NCBI GenBank assembly: GCA_040429635.1 | Contig: CP158972.1 | Span: 1,374,001-1,438,000 of the forward strand | Source of the DNA: Tamlana crocina | GTDB taxonomy: Bacteria > Bacteroidota > Bacteroidia > Flavobacteriales > Flavobacteriaceae | Direction: 5' to 3' | Length of the DNA: 64,000 nt | Shown: one piece after another, positions 9,634 through 16,973 of the stretch | How the letters are laid out: every line of letters starts with the position of its first letter | How positions within the stretch are numbered: the first letter of the stretch is position 1 | Notes under the pieces: model-generated | The model's input: the letters and a program-made list of their open reading frames with translations, nothing else | Databases searched by the model: none | What the model was told of the DNA's origin: nothing | Program-made: the position numbers and the translations under genes

Positions 9634-9707
9634 TAGCGAGATCGAGATTTGAACTCGAGACCTCCGGGTTATGAATCCGACGCTCTAACCAACTGAGCTA
9701 CCTCGCC
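9634..9707 (-). tRNA. tRNA-Met (anticodon CAT)
   Basis: Read on the minus strand it is a full cloverleaf: acceptor GGCGAGG pairing with TCTCGCT (two G-U pairs), D arm GCTC...GAGC, anticodon loop TTCATAA, T arm TCGAG-TTCAAAT-CTCGA, and discriminator A. The CCA end is not encoded. The anticodon stem has an A-C mismatch next to the loop, which I believe is common in flavobacterial tRNAs with this anticodon. CAT can also mark initiator or Ile2 (lysidine) tRNAs. A G-U first pair (G1-U72), rather than the unpaired 1-72 of initiators, and the stem lacking three G-C pairs favour elongator Met. Confidence 0.93.
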
Positions 9708-9839
9708 TAATTTTGTGGCTGCAAATATAAAAACAAAATCCATGTTACCAAACCAAACCCACATAAAATATTCTTAAAAATTATTGCTATTCTTATCAAT
9801 TAATGTATATATTGGGCAGTATAAATTTCACACTGACTC

Positions 9840-10232
9840 ATGGACGATAAAATTAAATTTGACATAGAATTCCCAATACACGCTTCTCCTCAATTGCTAT
9901 ATCAGTATATTTCAACGCCATCGGGCTTATCTGAATGGTTTTCAGATAACGTAAACTCTCGAGGCGAAATGTTCACTTTTATTTGGGATGGTAGCGAAGA
10001 AAAAGCAAAATTGCTAAACAAAAAAAGTGGTGAGCGCGTAAAGTTTAGATGGATGGAAGATGTTGAGGACGAACAATCCTATTATTTTGAAATCAGGATT
10101 CAAGTCGATGAAATCACAAAAGATGTATCGTTAATGATAACGGATTACGCAGAGGAAGATGAAATTGAAGAAGCCAAAATGCTGTGGGAAAACCAAATAT
10201 CCAGCTTAAAACAAGTATTGGGTTCTGCATAG
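9840..10232 (+). CDS. START-like domain protein (SRPBCC fold)
   Basis: 130 residues, soluble, acidic. The sequence follows the START-like/AHSA1-type pattern: FDIEFPIHASPQLLYQYIST, then PSGLSEWFSDNVN, a central beta-sheet (FTFIWDGSEEKAKLLNKKSG) and a long C-terminal helix. A small conserved Bacteroidota family with a hydrophobic-pocket fold; its ligand is unknown. It sits just upstream of the class IV aminotransferase gene, separated by a hairpin. Confidence 0.82.
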   Translation: MDDKIKFDIEFPIHASPQLLYQYISTPSGLSEWFSDNVNSRGEMFTFIWDGSEEKAKLLNKKSGERVKFRWMEDVEDEQSYYFEIRIQVDEITKDVSLMITDYAEEDEIEEAKMLWENQISSLKQVLGSA

Positions 10233-10253
10233 CCGCAATCGTATAAATTGAAT

Positions 10254-10261
10254 TATATTTG
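10254..10261 (+). promoter_or_regulatory. Putative -7 box of the class IV aminotransferase gene
   Basis: TATATTTG matches TAnnTTTG exactly. A TTG at the usual distance is missing, so confidence is low. If it is used, the hairpin at 10263-10293 would lie at the very start of the transcript. Confidence 0.35.
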
Positions 10262-10262
10262 T

Positions 10263-10294
10263 CCCGCTGAAACACTAATTTAGCGGGATTTTTT
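10263..10294 (+). terminator. Hairpin with T-run directly before the aminotransferase start
   Basis: CCCGCT-N13-AGCGGG, then ATTTTTT, ending at the base before the ATG at 10295. It has the form of a rho-independent terminator for the START-like gene. Its position at the start codon means it could also be a leader structure that limits read-through translation. Confidence 0.65.
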
Positions 10295-11137
10295 ATGATA
10301 AATTTTAACGGAACATTGGCGTCAGAAAGTAATATTTTATCAACCCAAAATAGAGGCTATGCCTATGGTGATGCACTTTTTGAAACCATAAAAGTAAGCC
10401 ACGGAAAAATTTTATTTTGGGAAGACCACTACTTTCGGCTCATGGCCTCAATGCGAATTTTGCGTATGGAAATTCCCATGGCATTCACGATGGAATTTCT
10501 AGAAGAAGAAATTACTAAAACCATCGAGGCTAATGGATTTTCAAATGAATCTGCGCGGGTTAAGTTGAGTGTTCATAGAAATGAGGGCGGACTCTACACC
10601 CCCGAAACGAATGAGGTGGAGTATTTAGTTTCGGCAAAAACTTTGGCCGAAGATTTCTATTTGTTAAATGAGGGTTTTTACGAAATCGATTTGTTTAAAG
10701 ACTATTACGTATCGCCTTCCTTGCTTTCCACTTTAAAAACCAATAATAAGGTGCTAAATGTGGTGGGCAGTGTTTTTGCAAAAGAAAACAGCCTGAACAA
10801 TTGCCTGTTGTTGAATACCGATAAAAAAGTGGTGGAAGCTTTAAACGGAAATGTGTTTTTGGTAAAAGGAAATACAATCAAAACGCCACCGTTGAGTGAT
10901 GGTTGTTTAAAAGGGGTGATGCGTACCCAATTGATAAACTTAATTAAAAGTTTGCCAGATTATGAATTGGTTGAAGAATCAGTGTCACCATTCGAGCTTC
11001 AAAAAGCTGATGAGATTTTCATCACTAATGTCATTACTGGAATACAACCGGTAAGTAAATACCGAAAAAAAGTGTTTGGTAATGAAACGGTCAAGCAACT
11101 GCTTCAAAAACTAAATGTAAAGATTAGGTTGGGTTAG
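10295..11137 (+). CDS. Class IV aminotransferase (branched-chain aminotransferase / aminodeoxychorismate lyase-like)
   Basis: 280 residues, PLP-dependent fold type IV. Visible landmarks: GYAYGDALFETIKV (residues 21-34), the helix HYFRLMASMRIL, the Schiff-base lysine region STLKTNNKVLN (Lys148), EALNGNVFLV (185-195), and LSDGCLKGVMR with the phosphate-binding segment ITNVITGIQPV near the end. The family includes IlvE, D-amino-acid aminotransferase and PabC; 280 residues and the divergent substrate loop fit the Bacteroidota proteins usually called simply aminotransferase class IV. Amino acid or folate metabolism is therefore open. The last 4 bases overlap the convergent YqgE gene. Confidence 0.88.
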   Translation: MINFNGTLASESNILSTQNRGYAYGDALFETIKVSHGKILFWEDHYFRLMASMRILRMEIPMAFTMEFLEEEITKTIEANGFSNESARVKLSVHRNEGGLYTPETNEVEYLVSAKTLAEDFYLLNEGFYEIDLFKDYYVSPSLLSTLKTNNKVLNVVGSVFAKENSLNNCLLLNTDKKVVEALNGNVFLVKGNTIKTPPLSDGCLKGVMRTQLINLIKSLPDYELVEESVSPFELQKADEIFITNVITGIQPVSKYRKKVFGNETVKQLLQKLNVKIRLG

Positions 11138-11694
11138 TTGAAACTGGGGTTTTCTGGGGCGTTGCTCCAAATACTGTATTCGCCACCAAACTCCAACATT
11201 TTTTCTTTCCAAAACGATTCGTAGTCTTTTTCAATAATGTTCTTTTCGTAAACATTTTCGGTAACTACCCACGAGTTCGCCTTGAGTTCGTTTTCCAATT
11301 GATTGGCTTCCCAACCCGAATAGCCCAGAAAAAACTTAATGTCGGTTTCTTTGATGGTGTGGTCTTTTATCAATTCGGCCACTTTAGTGAAATCGCCACC
11401 CCAATAAATGCCCAATGAAATTTCAATACTGTTGGGTATAAGATGCGGTATTTTATGGATAAAATAAAGATTGTCTTGCTCTACGGGGCCACCGTTGTAA
11501 ACCTTGTAAGTGGCTTCAACTTCAGGAATTAGATCATTAATATTGTATTCAAGTGGTTTGTTCAATATAAAGCCAATAGAGCCTTCATGCGAATGGTCGG
11601 CCAATAAAACTATGGAGCGATTAAAAGATACATCTCCAATAATTGCAGGTTCGGCAATCAATAAATTTCCTTTTTTGGGTTTTGTTGTAACCAT
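11134..11694 (-). CDS. YqgE/AlgH family protein
   Basis: 186 residues, cytosolic. Family landmarks are present: GNLLIAEPAIIGDVSFNRSI (residues 9-28), HSHEGSIGFILNKPL, the VYNGGPVEQDNLYFIH strand and FLGYSGWEANQLENEL near the C-terminus. The family (called AlgH in Pseudomonas) is widespread and has no settled biochemical role. The gene converges on and overlaps the aminotransferase gene by 4 bases. Confidence 0.92.
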   Translation of the reverse strand: MVTTKPKKGNLLIAEPAIIGDVSFNRSIVLLADHSHEGSIGFILNKPLEYNINDLIPEVEATYKVYNGGPVEQDNLYFIHKIPHLIPNSIEISLGIYWGGDFTKVAELIKDHTIKETDIKFFLGYSGWEANQLENELKANSWVVTENVYEKNIIEKDYESFWKEKMLEFGGEYSIWSNAPENPSFN

Positions 11695-11761
11695 AATATC
11701 AGGAATTAGTAACTAAATCTAATATTTATTTATTAAAAAAGCAACTGTTTTGGGCACATAT

Positions 11762-11792
11762 AAAAAAAGCCCCCACAATTTGTGGGGGCTTT
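11762..11792 (-). terminator. Terminator of the HU gene
   Basis: Strong stem AAAGCCCCCACA / TGTGGGGGCTTT with a 3-nt loop. On the minus strand it is followed by seven T residues, just after the HU stop at 11817. Confidence 0.9.
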
Positions 11793-11816
11793 CTGTTTTT
11801 TATAAAGGGCAAATAA

Positions 11817-12089
11817 TTAGTTTACCGCATTTGATAAATCTGAACCAGCTTTAAACTTTACTACGTTTTTAGCTTTGATTTTGATAGTATCTCCTGTTTG
11901 AGGGTTTCTTCCTTCTCTTGCAGCTCTTTTAGAAACTGACCAAGATCCAAATCCAACTAAAGAAACTCTGTTACCTTTTTGTAAAGCTCCTTCAATTTCA
12001 ATTAGCGCACACTCTAAAGCTTTTTTTGCAGCAGCTTTAGTGATTCCTGCGTGTTCTGCCATTGCATCGATTAAATCTGTTTTGTTCAT
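11817..12089 (-). CDS. HU family DNA-binding protein
   Basis: 90 residues from the ATG at 12089. The frame is open further upstream, but the family starts with MNKTDLIDAMAEHAGITKAA. The DNA-binding beta-arm is complete, with GFGSWSVSKRAAREGRNPQTG and the final KAKNVVKFKAGSDLSNAV. A dimeric nucleoid protein that bends DNA. It is monocistronic, with its own promoter and a strong terminator, as expected for an abundant protein. Confidence 0.96.
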   Translation of the reverse strand: MNKTDLIDAMAEHAGITKAAAKKALECALIEIEGALQKGNRVSLVGFGSWSVSKRAAREGRNPQTGDTIKIKAKNVVKFKAGSDLSNAVN

Positions 12090-12142
12090 AATGTAAAATT
12101 TAATTATTAATAAATTGGTTAAACTTCTAGTTAAATCCTCTA

Positions 12143-12172
12143 CAAATTTATACGGATTATGCAACCATGCAA
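12143..12172 (-). promoter_or_regulatory. Promoter of the HU gene
   Basis: On the minus strand: TTG (12172-12170), 19-base spacer, TAAATTTG (12150-12143). This matches the Bacteroidota consensus TTG-N17-23-TAnnTTTG. It lies 54 bases before the ATG at 12089 and argues against the longer open frame being the real protein. Confidence 0.75.
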
Positions 12173-12276
12173 GTAATAGCAAGGGAAAAACACTGTTTTG
12201 TTGATAACTTGAAGCATTTGTTGATAAATGAAAGGTATTTCATCGGTTTTTTTAAAATGTCAGTAATAATAAGGGT

Positions 12277-13224
12277 TTACAGCATTTTGGCATTTTCCTC
12301 AAAAGTAAAGCCGTTTAGGAAGGATCTCACGTCCATGTTTCGCTTTCCAGGAAGTTTCAAATCCTTTATAATAATATAACCTTTTGAAACAGATACTTTT
12401 AATTCTTTTTTACTGTGAATAATAGTACCAATTTCTAAATTGTGGCTAGCAATTTCTTTTTCGGCACTGTAAATTTTTATGTCGTAATCCTCGTTTCCAT
12501 TTTGCATAACGCACCAAGCCGCAGGGTAGGGGCTCAATCCGCGAATATGGTTGTGAATGGCATCAACAGATTGCTGCCAATCTATTTTACAATTGTCTTT
12601 ATTGAGTTTGTATGCGGTTTTAATATCTTCAGATTCTTTTTGGGGAATCGTTTCAACATCACCCTTTTCAATCAGTGAAACTGTTTTTAGTACTAGTTGG
12701 CTTCCAACATCCATCAGTTTGTCATGCAGGCTACCGGCATTTTCGTTCGGTTGGATATTAATTTTTTCCTGAAGAATCATATCACCGGTATCGATTTTTT
12801 CATCAATAAAAAATGTGGAAACGCCAGTTTGGGTTTCTCCGTTGATGATGGCCCAGTTAATGGGAGCAGCCCCTCGGTAGTTGGGTAATAACGAGGCATG
12901 CAAGTTAAAGGTGCCGTATTCCGGCATTTGCCAAACCACTTTAGGCAACATCCTAAAGGCTACCACAATTTGAAGGTTGGCGTTTAAGGCTTTCAATTCG
13001 CTTAAAAAATCTTCACTTTTTAAATTGGTTGGCTGAAGAGCTTTTAAATTTTTGGAAACGGCATATTTTTTTACGGCACTTTCGTTGAGTTTTCGGCCGC
13101 GGCCTGCTGGTTTATCGGGTGCGGTAATTACGCCCACAATGTTATAATGGTTTTCAACGAGTGTTTTTAGAGTGGCCACCGCAAAATCTGGAGTGCCCAT
13201 AAATACGATTCTTAAATCTTTCAT
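12277..13224 (-). CDS. fmt: Methionyl-tRNA formyltransferase
   Basis: 315 residues. The N-terminal Rossmann-type formyltransferase domain begins RIVFMGTPDFAVATLKTL and carries TAPDKPAGRGRKL. The catalytic region NLHASLLPNYRGAAPINWAI (around residues 108-127) includes the Asn-His pair, and DTGDMILQ follows. The C-terminal OB-fold domain runs from about residue 205 (IRGLSPYPAAWC). It formylates initiator Met-tRNA using 10-formyl-THF. The gene follows recQ on the same strand after 44 bases. Confidence 0.96.
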   Translation of the reverse strand: MKDLRIVFMGTPDFAVATLKTLVENHYNIVGVITAPDKPAGRGRKLNESAVKKYAVSKNLKALQPTNLKSEDFLSELKALNANLQIVVAFRMLPKVVWQMPEYGTFNLHASLLPNYRGAAPINWAIINGETQTGVSTFFIDEKIDTGDMILQEKINIQPNENAGSLHDKLMDVGSQLVLKTVSLIEKGDVETIPQKESEDIKTAYKLNKDNCKIDWQQSVDAIHNHIRGLSPYPAAWCVMQNGNEDYDIKIYSAEKEIASHNLEIGTIIHSKKELKVSVSKGYIIIKDLKLPGKRNMDVRSFLNGFTFEENAKML

Positions 13225-13268
13225 CTGTTTTTTTTCCTTCTTTGTATGTTTCGGTTAAGTGGGTTCTT

Positions 13269-15173
13269 TTATAAATGACTTAATTTATAGGTGTTAGTTG
13301 GTGTTATGTTAATAATTTGATGTTCTAATAATAGTTTTAAAACAGTTTTTAATTCAGTTTCTGTACAGTCTAATTTTTCGGCAAGAGTTCTTGATGATTG
13401 TTCGCCGTTTTCAAGGATGCCGACAAGTTTTTTCTTCAAAGCATTTAGATCTTGCGGTTTTTTAGCTTTGCTGGGCTTAGTGCAGACCGAACAAATACCG
13501 CAGGGTTTTGTGTCGGTTTCTCCGAAATAAGCCAAGAGTTGTTCGCTTTTGCAAACCGAATTGTTTTCAATATAATCAATCATCGCTTCAACTTGATTCT
13601 GTTTCAGTTGGTTTTGCTGTTTGATAATCTTGGCAATGCGATTAATGGTTTTGTCGTCTTCGCGAGGTTCGATAAACGTAATTTGCGCATCGGTTTTGGC
13701 AAGGTTCAGCATGATGATTTCGTCGCGCTCCAACTGCGTTAAAACTTTTATTATTGAAGCTTGGCTTGCTGAAGCTTTTTCTGAAACTTTGCTTAAATCT
13801 ATTTTTGTAGGATGATCGAAAATTCCGCCGTAAAGGCGTAAAATAGATTTTACAACGATGTCCAGATTTTGGTGCGTTTCCAAATACCTGAACAGGGATT
13901 GGTTGGAAGTGATAAACTGAACCGTTGTTTTATTTTGAAATTGCCTAGTTAGTGAAATAATACTGTTTCGGTCTAAAACAAGCAGCGCATTATAGCATAA
14001 AAGCGTATTGAAATTATAGGTTTTGCAAAAAGTGTTGAAATCGAAGTCGAAAGTTTGGTATTCGCCTTCACCATACGAAATTTGAAAATAGGAGCACAGT
14101 TTTCGGTACACTTGCTTTACAAAATCGACGTTGGGCAGCACGTTCAGAAATTGGTTTTTTACCAAACTTTTGTCGCTTTCGTTTTTTAAGATAACAGCAA
14201 AGGCTTTTTCTCCTTTTCGACCGGCGCGCCCCGCTTCCTGAAAATAACTCTCTAAACTTTCGGGCAAATTAAAATGGATAACCGTTTTTACATTGGGTTT
14301 ATCAATCCCCATACCGAATGCATTGGTAGCCACCATTACTTGGTTTTGTTCATGCAGCCAAGAATTCATGTTGGTTTCTTTTTCAATATTCGAAAGTCCG
14401 CCATGGTAACTAGTAGCTGTAATGTTTTTCGATTTTAAAAAGTCGCTTAGCTCAATGGTGAGTTTTCGGTTTCTTACATAAACAATTGAAGGAGCTTTGT
14501 ATTTTTTTAAAATAGATTCCAGTCTGTAATGTTTGTCGTTTTCATTAAGCACCATATATCCTAAATTGGGTCTTGCAAAAGATGTTTTGAATATTTTAGG
14601 ATTGATAAAATCGAGCTCTTTAACAATATCTTCTACTACTTCAGGACGTGCCGAAGCAGTAAGCGCAACCACATTGGCGCTTGGGCATAATTGCCGCAAT
14701 AAGGCAATATTTTTATAAGCTGGCCTGAAATCGCTGCCCCATTGCGAAATGCAGTGGGCTTCATCAACCGCGATTAAATTCACATTCATTTGCCTAATTC
14801 TGTCCTGCACCAATTCTTGTTGCAAACGCTCGGGCGACAAGTAAAGGAATTTATACTTGCCGTAAATGCAATTATCCAAAAGTGTATCGAGCTGGGTGTA
14901 CGATATGCCGCTAGTTATTGCCATGGCCTTTATGCCTTTATCTTTTAGCGCTTGCACTTGGTCTTTCATTAATGCAATCAGAGGCGAGATAACAATACAG
15001 ATACCGGGTTTTGCTAATGCCGGAATTTGAAAACACAACGATTTTCCGCCGCCCGTTGGCATCAATACAAAGGTGTCTTCTCCTTGTAATACGGCGTTGA
15101 TGATGTCTTCCTGTTGTGGCCTAAACGACGTGAAGTTCCAATAACGTTCCAATATGTTAATGGGGTGCTCCAT
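13269..15173 (-). CDS. recQ: RecQ family ATP-dependent DNA helicase
   Basis: 634 residues. The superfamily 2 helicase core has motif 0 (WNFTSFRPQQEDII), Walker A MPTGGGKSLCFQ (about 38-49), motif II VDEAHCISQWG and motif VI QEAGRAGRKGE. The zinc-binding part is degenerate in its first half, but CGICSVCTKP is clear near residue 570. A C-terminal winged-helix-like segment follows (ESSRTLAEKLDCTETELK). No HRDC domain is obvious. A second RecQ elsewhere is likely, since flavobacteria often have two. It is directly coupled to the ATPase gene upstream (1-base gap). Confidence 0.93.
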   Translation of the reverse strand: MEHPINILERYWNFTSFRPQQEDIINAVLQGEDTFVLMPTGGGKSLCFQIPALAKPGICIVISPLIALMKDQVQALKDKGIKAMAITSGISYTQLDTLLDNCIYGKYKFLYLSPERLQQELVQDRIRQMNVNLIAVDEAHCISQWGSDFRPAYKNIALLRQLCPSANVVALTASARPEVVEDIVKELDFINPKIFKTSFARPNLGYMVLNENDKHYRLESILKKYKAPSIVYVRNRKLTIELSDFLKSKNITATSYHGGLSNIEKETNMNSWLHEQNQVMVATNAFGMGIDKPNVKTVIHFNLPESLESYFQEAGRAGRKGEKAFAVILKNESDKSLVKNQFLNVLPNVDFVKQVYRKLCSYFQISYGEGEYQTFDFDFNTFCKTYNFNTLLCYNALLVLDRNSIISLTRQFQNKTTVQFITSNQSLFRYLETHQNLDIVVKSILRLYGGIFDHPTKIDLSKVSEKASASQASIIKVLTQLERDEIIMLNLAKTDAQITFIEPREDDKTINRIAKIIKQQNQLKQNQVEAMIDYIENNSVCKSEQLLAYFGETDTKPCGICSVCTKPSKAKKPQDLNALKKKLVGILENGEQSSRTLAEKLDCTETELKTVLKLLLEHQIINITPTNTYKLSHL

Positions 15174-15174
15174 A

Positions 15175-15714
15175 TTATTTTTGTACAGCGTTTAAAATAA
15201 ATTGGGTTCGGTTGTCTACCGTGTCGAAAGGCACATCAATCAAGCGGTAGCCAAACCTATTGTATGCGTTCATCAAATGGTTGTGTATTTCCAATGCTTG
15301 CTCAAAACTTTCATAGCGCTCGTTGTCGCTGGTGTAAATTTCCCGCCAAGGTTTCAAAATAAAAATTTGGTGGTATTTGGCATTTTCGCATGCTTCAACA
15401 AAAGTTTTGGGGTAAGTGTCGCCAATATAATCCATATACGCGAGCACATCTGGGATGCCCCGATCAAAAAAAACGGTTTCGTTTTCATATATTTCAGAAT
15501 CTATGAATTGTTTTTGCCGTCCTTTTAAAAGCAATTCGCTAAACAGCAGGGGCTCGGTTAAAAACAACTGGTCAATGCCCTTTTTTTTGGCGTCGAGCGT
15601 AATCTGTCTCGAAATTTCTTCCATACACTTATGCCCTTTACTTATCAAATTATTGATTAAGGTCGATTTGCCCGTTCCCGGCCCGCCGGTAATAACAATT
15701 TTTTTTGTGTTCAA
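15175..15714 (-). CDS. Small P-loop NTPase (AAA_28 / NadR-like)
   Basis: 179 residues. Walker A GGPGTGKSTLI is at residues 10-20; FFDRGIPDVLAYMDYIGD (about 83-100) resembles the Walker B and substrate region of kinases of the NadR/Ttd14 group; a basic FILKPWREIYTSDNERYESF segment follows. The family likely binds or phosphorylates a small ligand, identity unknown. The only start consistent with the family is the TTG at 15714, because no ATG is in frame nearby. The stop lies 1 base before the recQ start, so the two are translationally linked. Confidence 0.82.
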   Translation of the reverse strand: MNTKKIVITGGPGTGKSTLINNLISKGHKCMEEISRQITLDAKKKGIDQLFLTEPLLFSELLLKGRQKQFIDSEIYENETVFFDRGIPDVLAYMDYIGDTYPKTFVEACENAKYHQIFILKPWREIYTSDNERYESFEQALEIHNHLMNAYNRFGYRLIDVPFDTVDNRTQFILNAVQK

Positions 15715-15777
15715 TGTGGCTTTATTTGCTGTAAAAATCGGAATTTAACAATTATAAAAAAAATAGAAAGGAAAACG

Positions 15778-15785
15778 TATATTTG
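15778..15785 (+). promoter_or_regulatory. Putative -7 box of the DUF493 gene
   Basis: TATATTTG is an exact TAnnTTTG match, 17 bases before the ATG. No TTG at the usual spacing is visible. Confidence 0.35.
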
Positions 15786-15802
15786 CCGTCTAAAACAAAG
15801 CC

Positions 15803-16096
15803 ATGGGAACAGCTCCAAATCCAGAAGAATTTTATAAAAAATTAAAAACCCAGTTGCAGGATACCGCACTGTGGCCCTCGGAATATCTTTATAAATTTAT
15901 AGTGATTTCCGATAAGGCAAAAATAAAAAAAATTGAAGATCTTTTCGATAATTTGGGGGCCGTGATTAATACCACCGAATCTAAAAACGGCAAGTACACC
16001 AGCGTTTCAGTAAACGTTAGGATGAAAAACCCCGATGCCGTAATTGAAAAGTACAAAGAGGTTGCAGAAAAAGTGGAAGGTGTCATTAGCCTTTAG
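15803..16096 (+). CDS. DUF493 (YbeD-like) protein
   Basis: 97 residues. It has an ACT-like ferredoxin fold with the family start EEFYKKLKTQLQDTALWPSEY and the ending NPDAVIEKYKEVAEKVEGV. YbeD of E. coli sits beside lipoate genes and has a suspected regulatory role; here nothing comparable is nearby. The stop TAG is made of TA from the chromosome plus the first G of the palindromic element that follows (see finding). Confidence 0.88.
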   Translation: MGTAPNPEEFYKKLKTQLQDTALWPSEYLYKFIVISDKAKIKKIEDLFDNLGAVINTTESKNGKYTSVSVNVRMKNPDAVIEKYKEVAEKVEGVISL

Positions 16097-16255
16097 AGTC
16101 TGTTTAGGAATTTATGATTAAATATTTTATAGATTATTTTTGGTGCGGTATGAGTCAAAATTTTTAAGCATAGCATCGCTACTGTTCAAAATTTTAACGA
16201 AATAACGCACAAAAAGAAACGTAAAAGAATAATTGATAAATTCCTAAACAGGCTC
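16096..16255. mobile_element. 160-bp palindromic miniature element (MITE-like)
   Basis: The two ends are inverted copies of a sequence starting GAG(T/C)CTGTTTAGGAATTTAT (19 of 20 identical). The similarity continues, less perfectly, to the exact centre, where TAGC-ATC-GCTA lies at 16171-16181. TTA occurs immediately outside both ends (16093-16095 and 16256-16258), consistent with a 3-bp target duplication. No reading frame is present, so it would be non-autonomous. Ends beginning GAG.CTGTTT and a TNA target are features I associate with some IS5-family elements; that family link is inference. Confidence 0.75.
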
Positions 16256-16326
16256 TTAATATTTTTTTGTATTTTGCACAGGCACAATAACTACATGCAA
16301 ACCATTAATTTCTACACATTTTAATT

Positions 16327-16968
16327 TTGATCGATAATTTAGAATACAATACAGAGCGCGAGCATTTGATCATTCCCGAGTACGGACGCCACATGCAGAA
16401 AATGATCAACTTCGCCAAAAACGTTGAAAGCAAAGAAGAGCGGAATAAAGTGGCTAAAGCCATTATTTCGGTTATGGGCAATATGCAGCCCCATTTAAGG
16501 GACGTGCCCGATTTTCAGCATAAACTTTGGGACCAGTTGTTTATCATGTCCAATTTCGAGTTGGATGTCGATTCACCATACGAAAAGCCGACGAAAGAAC
16601 TTTTTGAAGAGCGCCCAGAGCCCTTAAAATATCCACAAAACCATCCTAAATACCGTTTTTACGGAAACAATATCAAAATCATGATTGATGTGGCCAATAC
16701 TTGGGACGATGGCGATTTAAAAGAAGCGTTGATCTATACCATTGCCAACCACATGAAAAAGTGTTTCTTAAATTGGAACAAAGACACGGTTGAAGACGAT
16801 GTAATTTACGATCATTTATTTGAGCTTTCCGGAGGAAAAATCAATCTGAAAAATTCAGAAGAAGACTTATCCGATGCTTCGAGTTTAATGCGTTCCAAGA
16901 GCAAATACTCGGGCGGAAAAAAGGGCCATCACAAAAAAGGAAGCAATCGTCAACGTAAGCGCTACTAA
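16327..16968 (+). CDS. DUF4290 domain protein
   Basis: 213 residues from a TTG start. A stop codon (TAA at 16306) precedes it in frame and no ATG lies between, and the family begins at about LEYNTEREHLIIPEYGRHMQ. The central conserved region has VMGNMQPHLRDVPDFQHKLW. The tail (about 180-213) is rich in Lys, His, Ser and Arg (GGKKGHHKKGSNRQRKRY), probably disordered and nucleic-acid binding. Found across Bacteroidota directly upstream of murA; function unknown. The gap to murA is 5 bases. Confidence 0.88.
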   Translation: MIDNLEYNTEREHLIIPEYGRHMQKMINFAKNVESKEERNKVAKAIISVMGNMQPHLRDVPDFQHKLWDQLFIMSNFELDVDSPYEKPTKELFEERPEPLKYPQNHPKYRFYGNNIKIMIDVANTWDDGDLKEALIYTIANHMKKCFLNWNKDTVEDDVIYDHLFELSGGKINLKNSEEDLSDASSLMRSKSKYSGGKKGHHKKGSNRQRKRY

Positions 16969-16973
16969 TCGAT

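Noticed and set aside
12167-12888. Plus-strand open frames opposite fmt
   Set aside because: They lie wholly within fmt, whose protein is a full-length match to its family; their composition is not protein-like.
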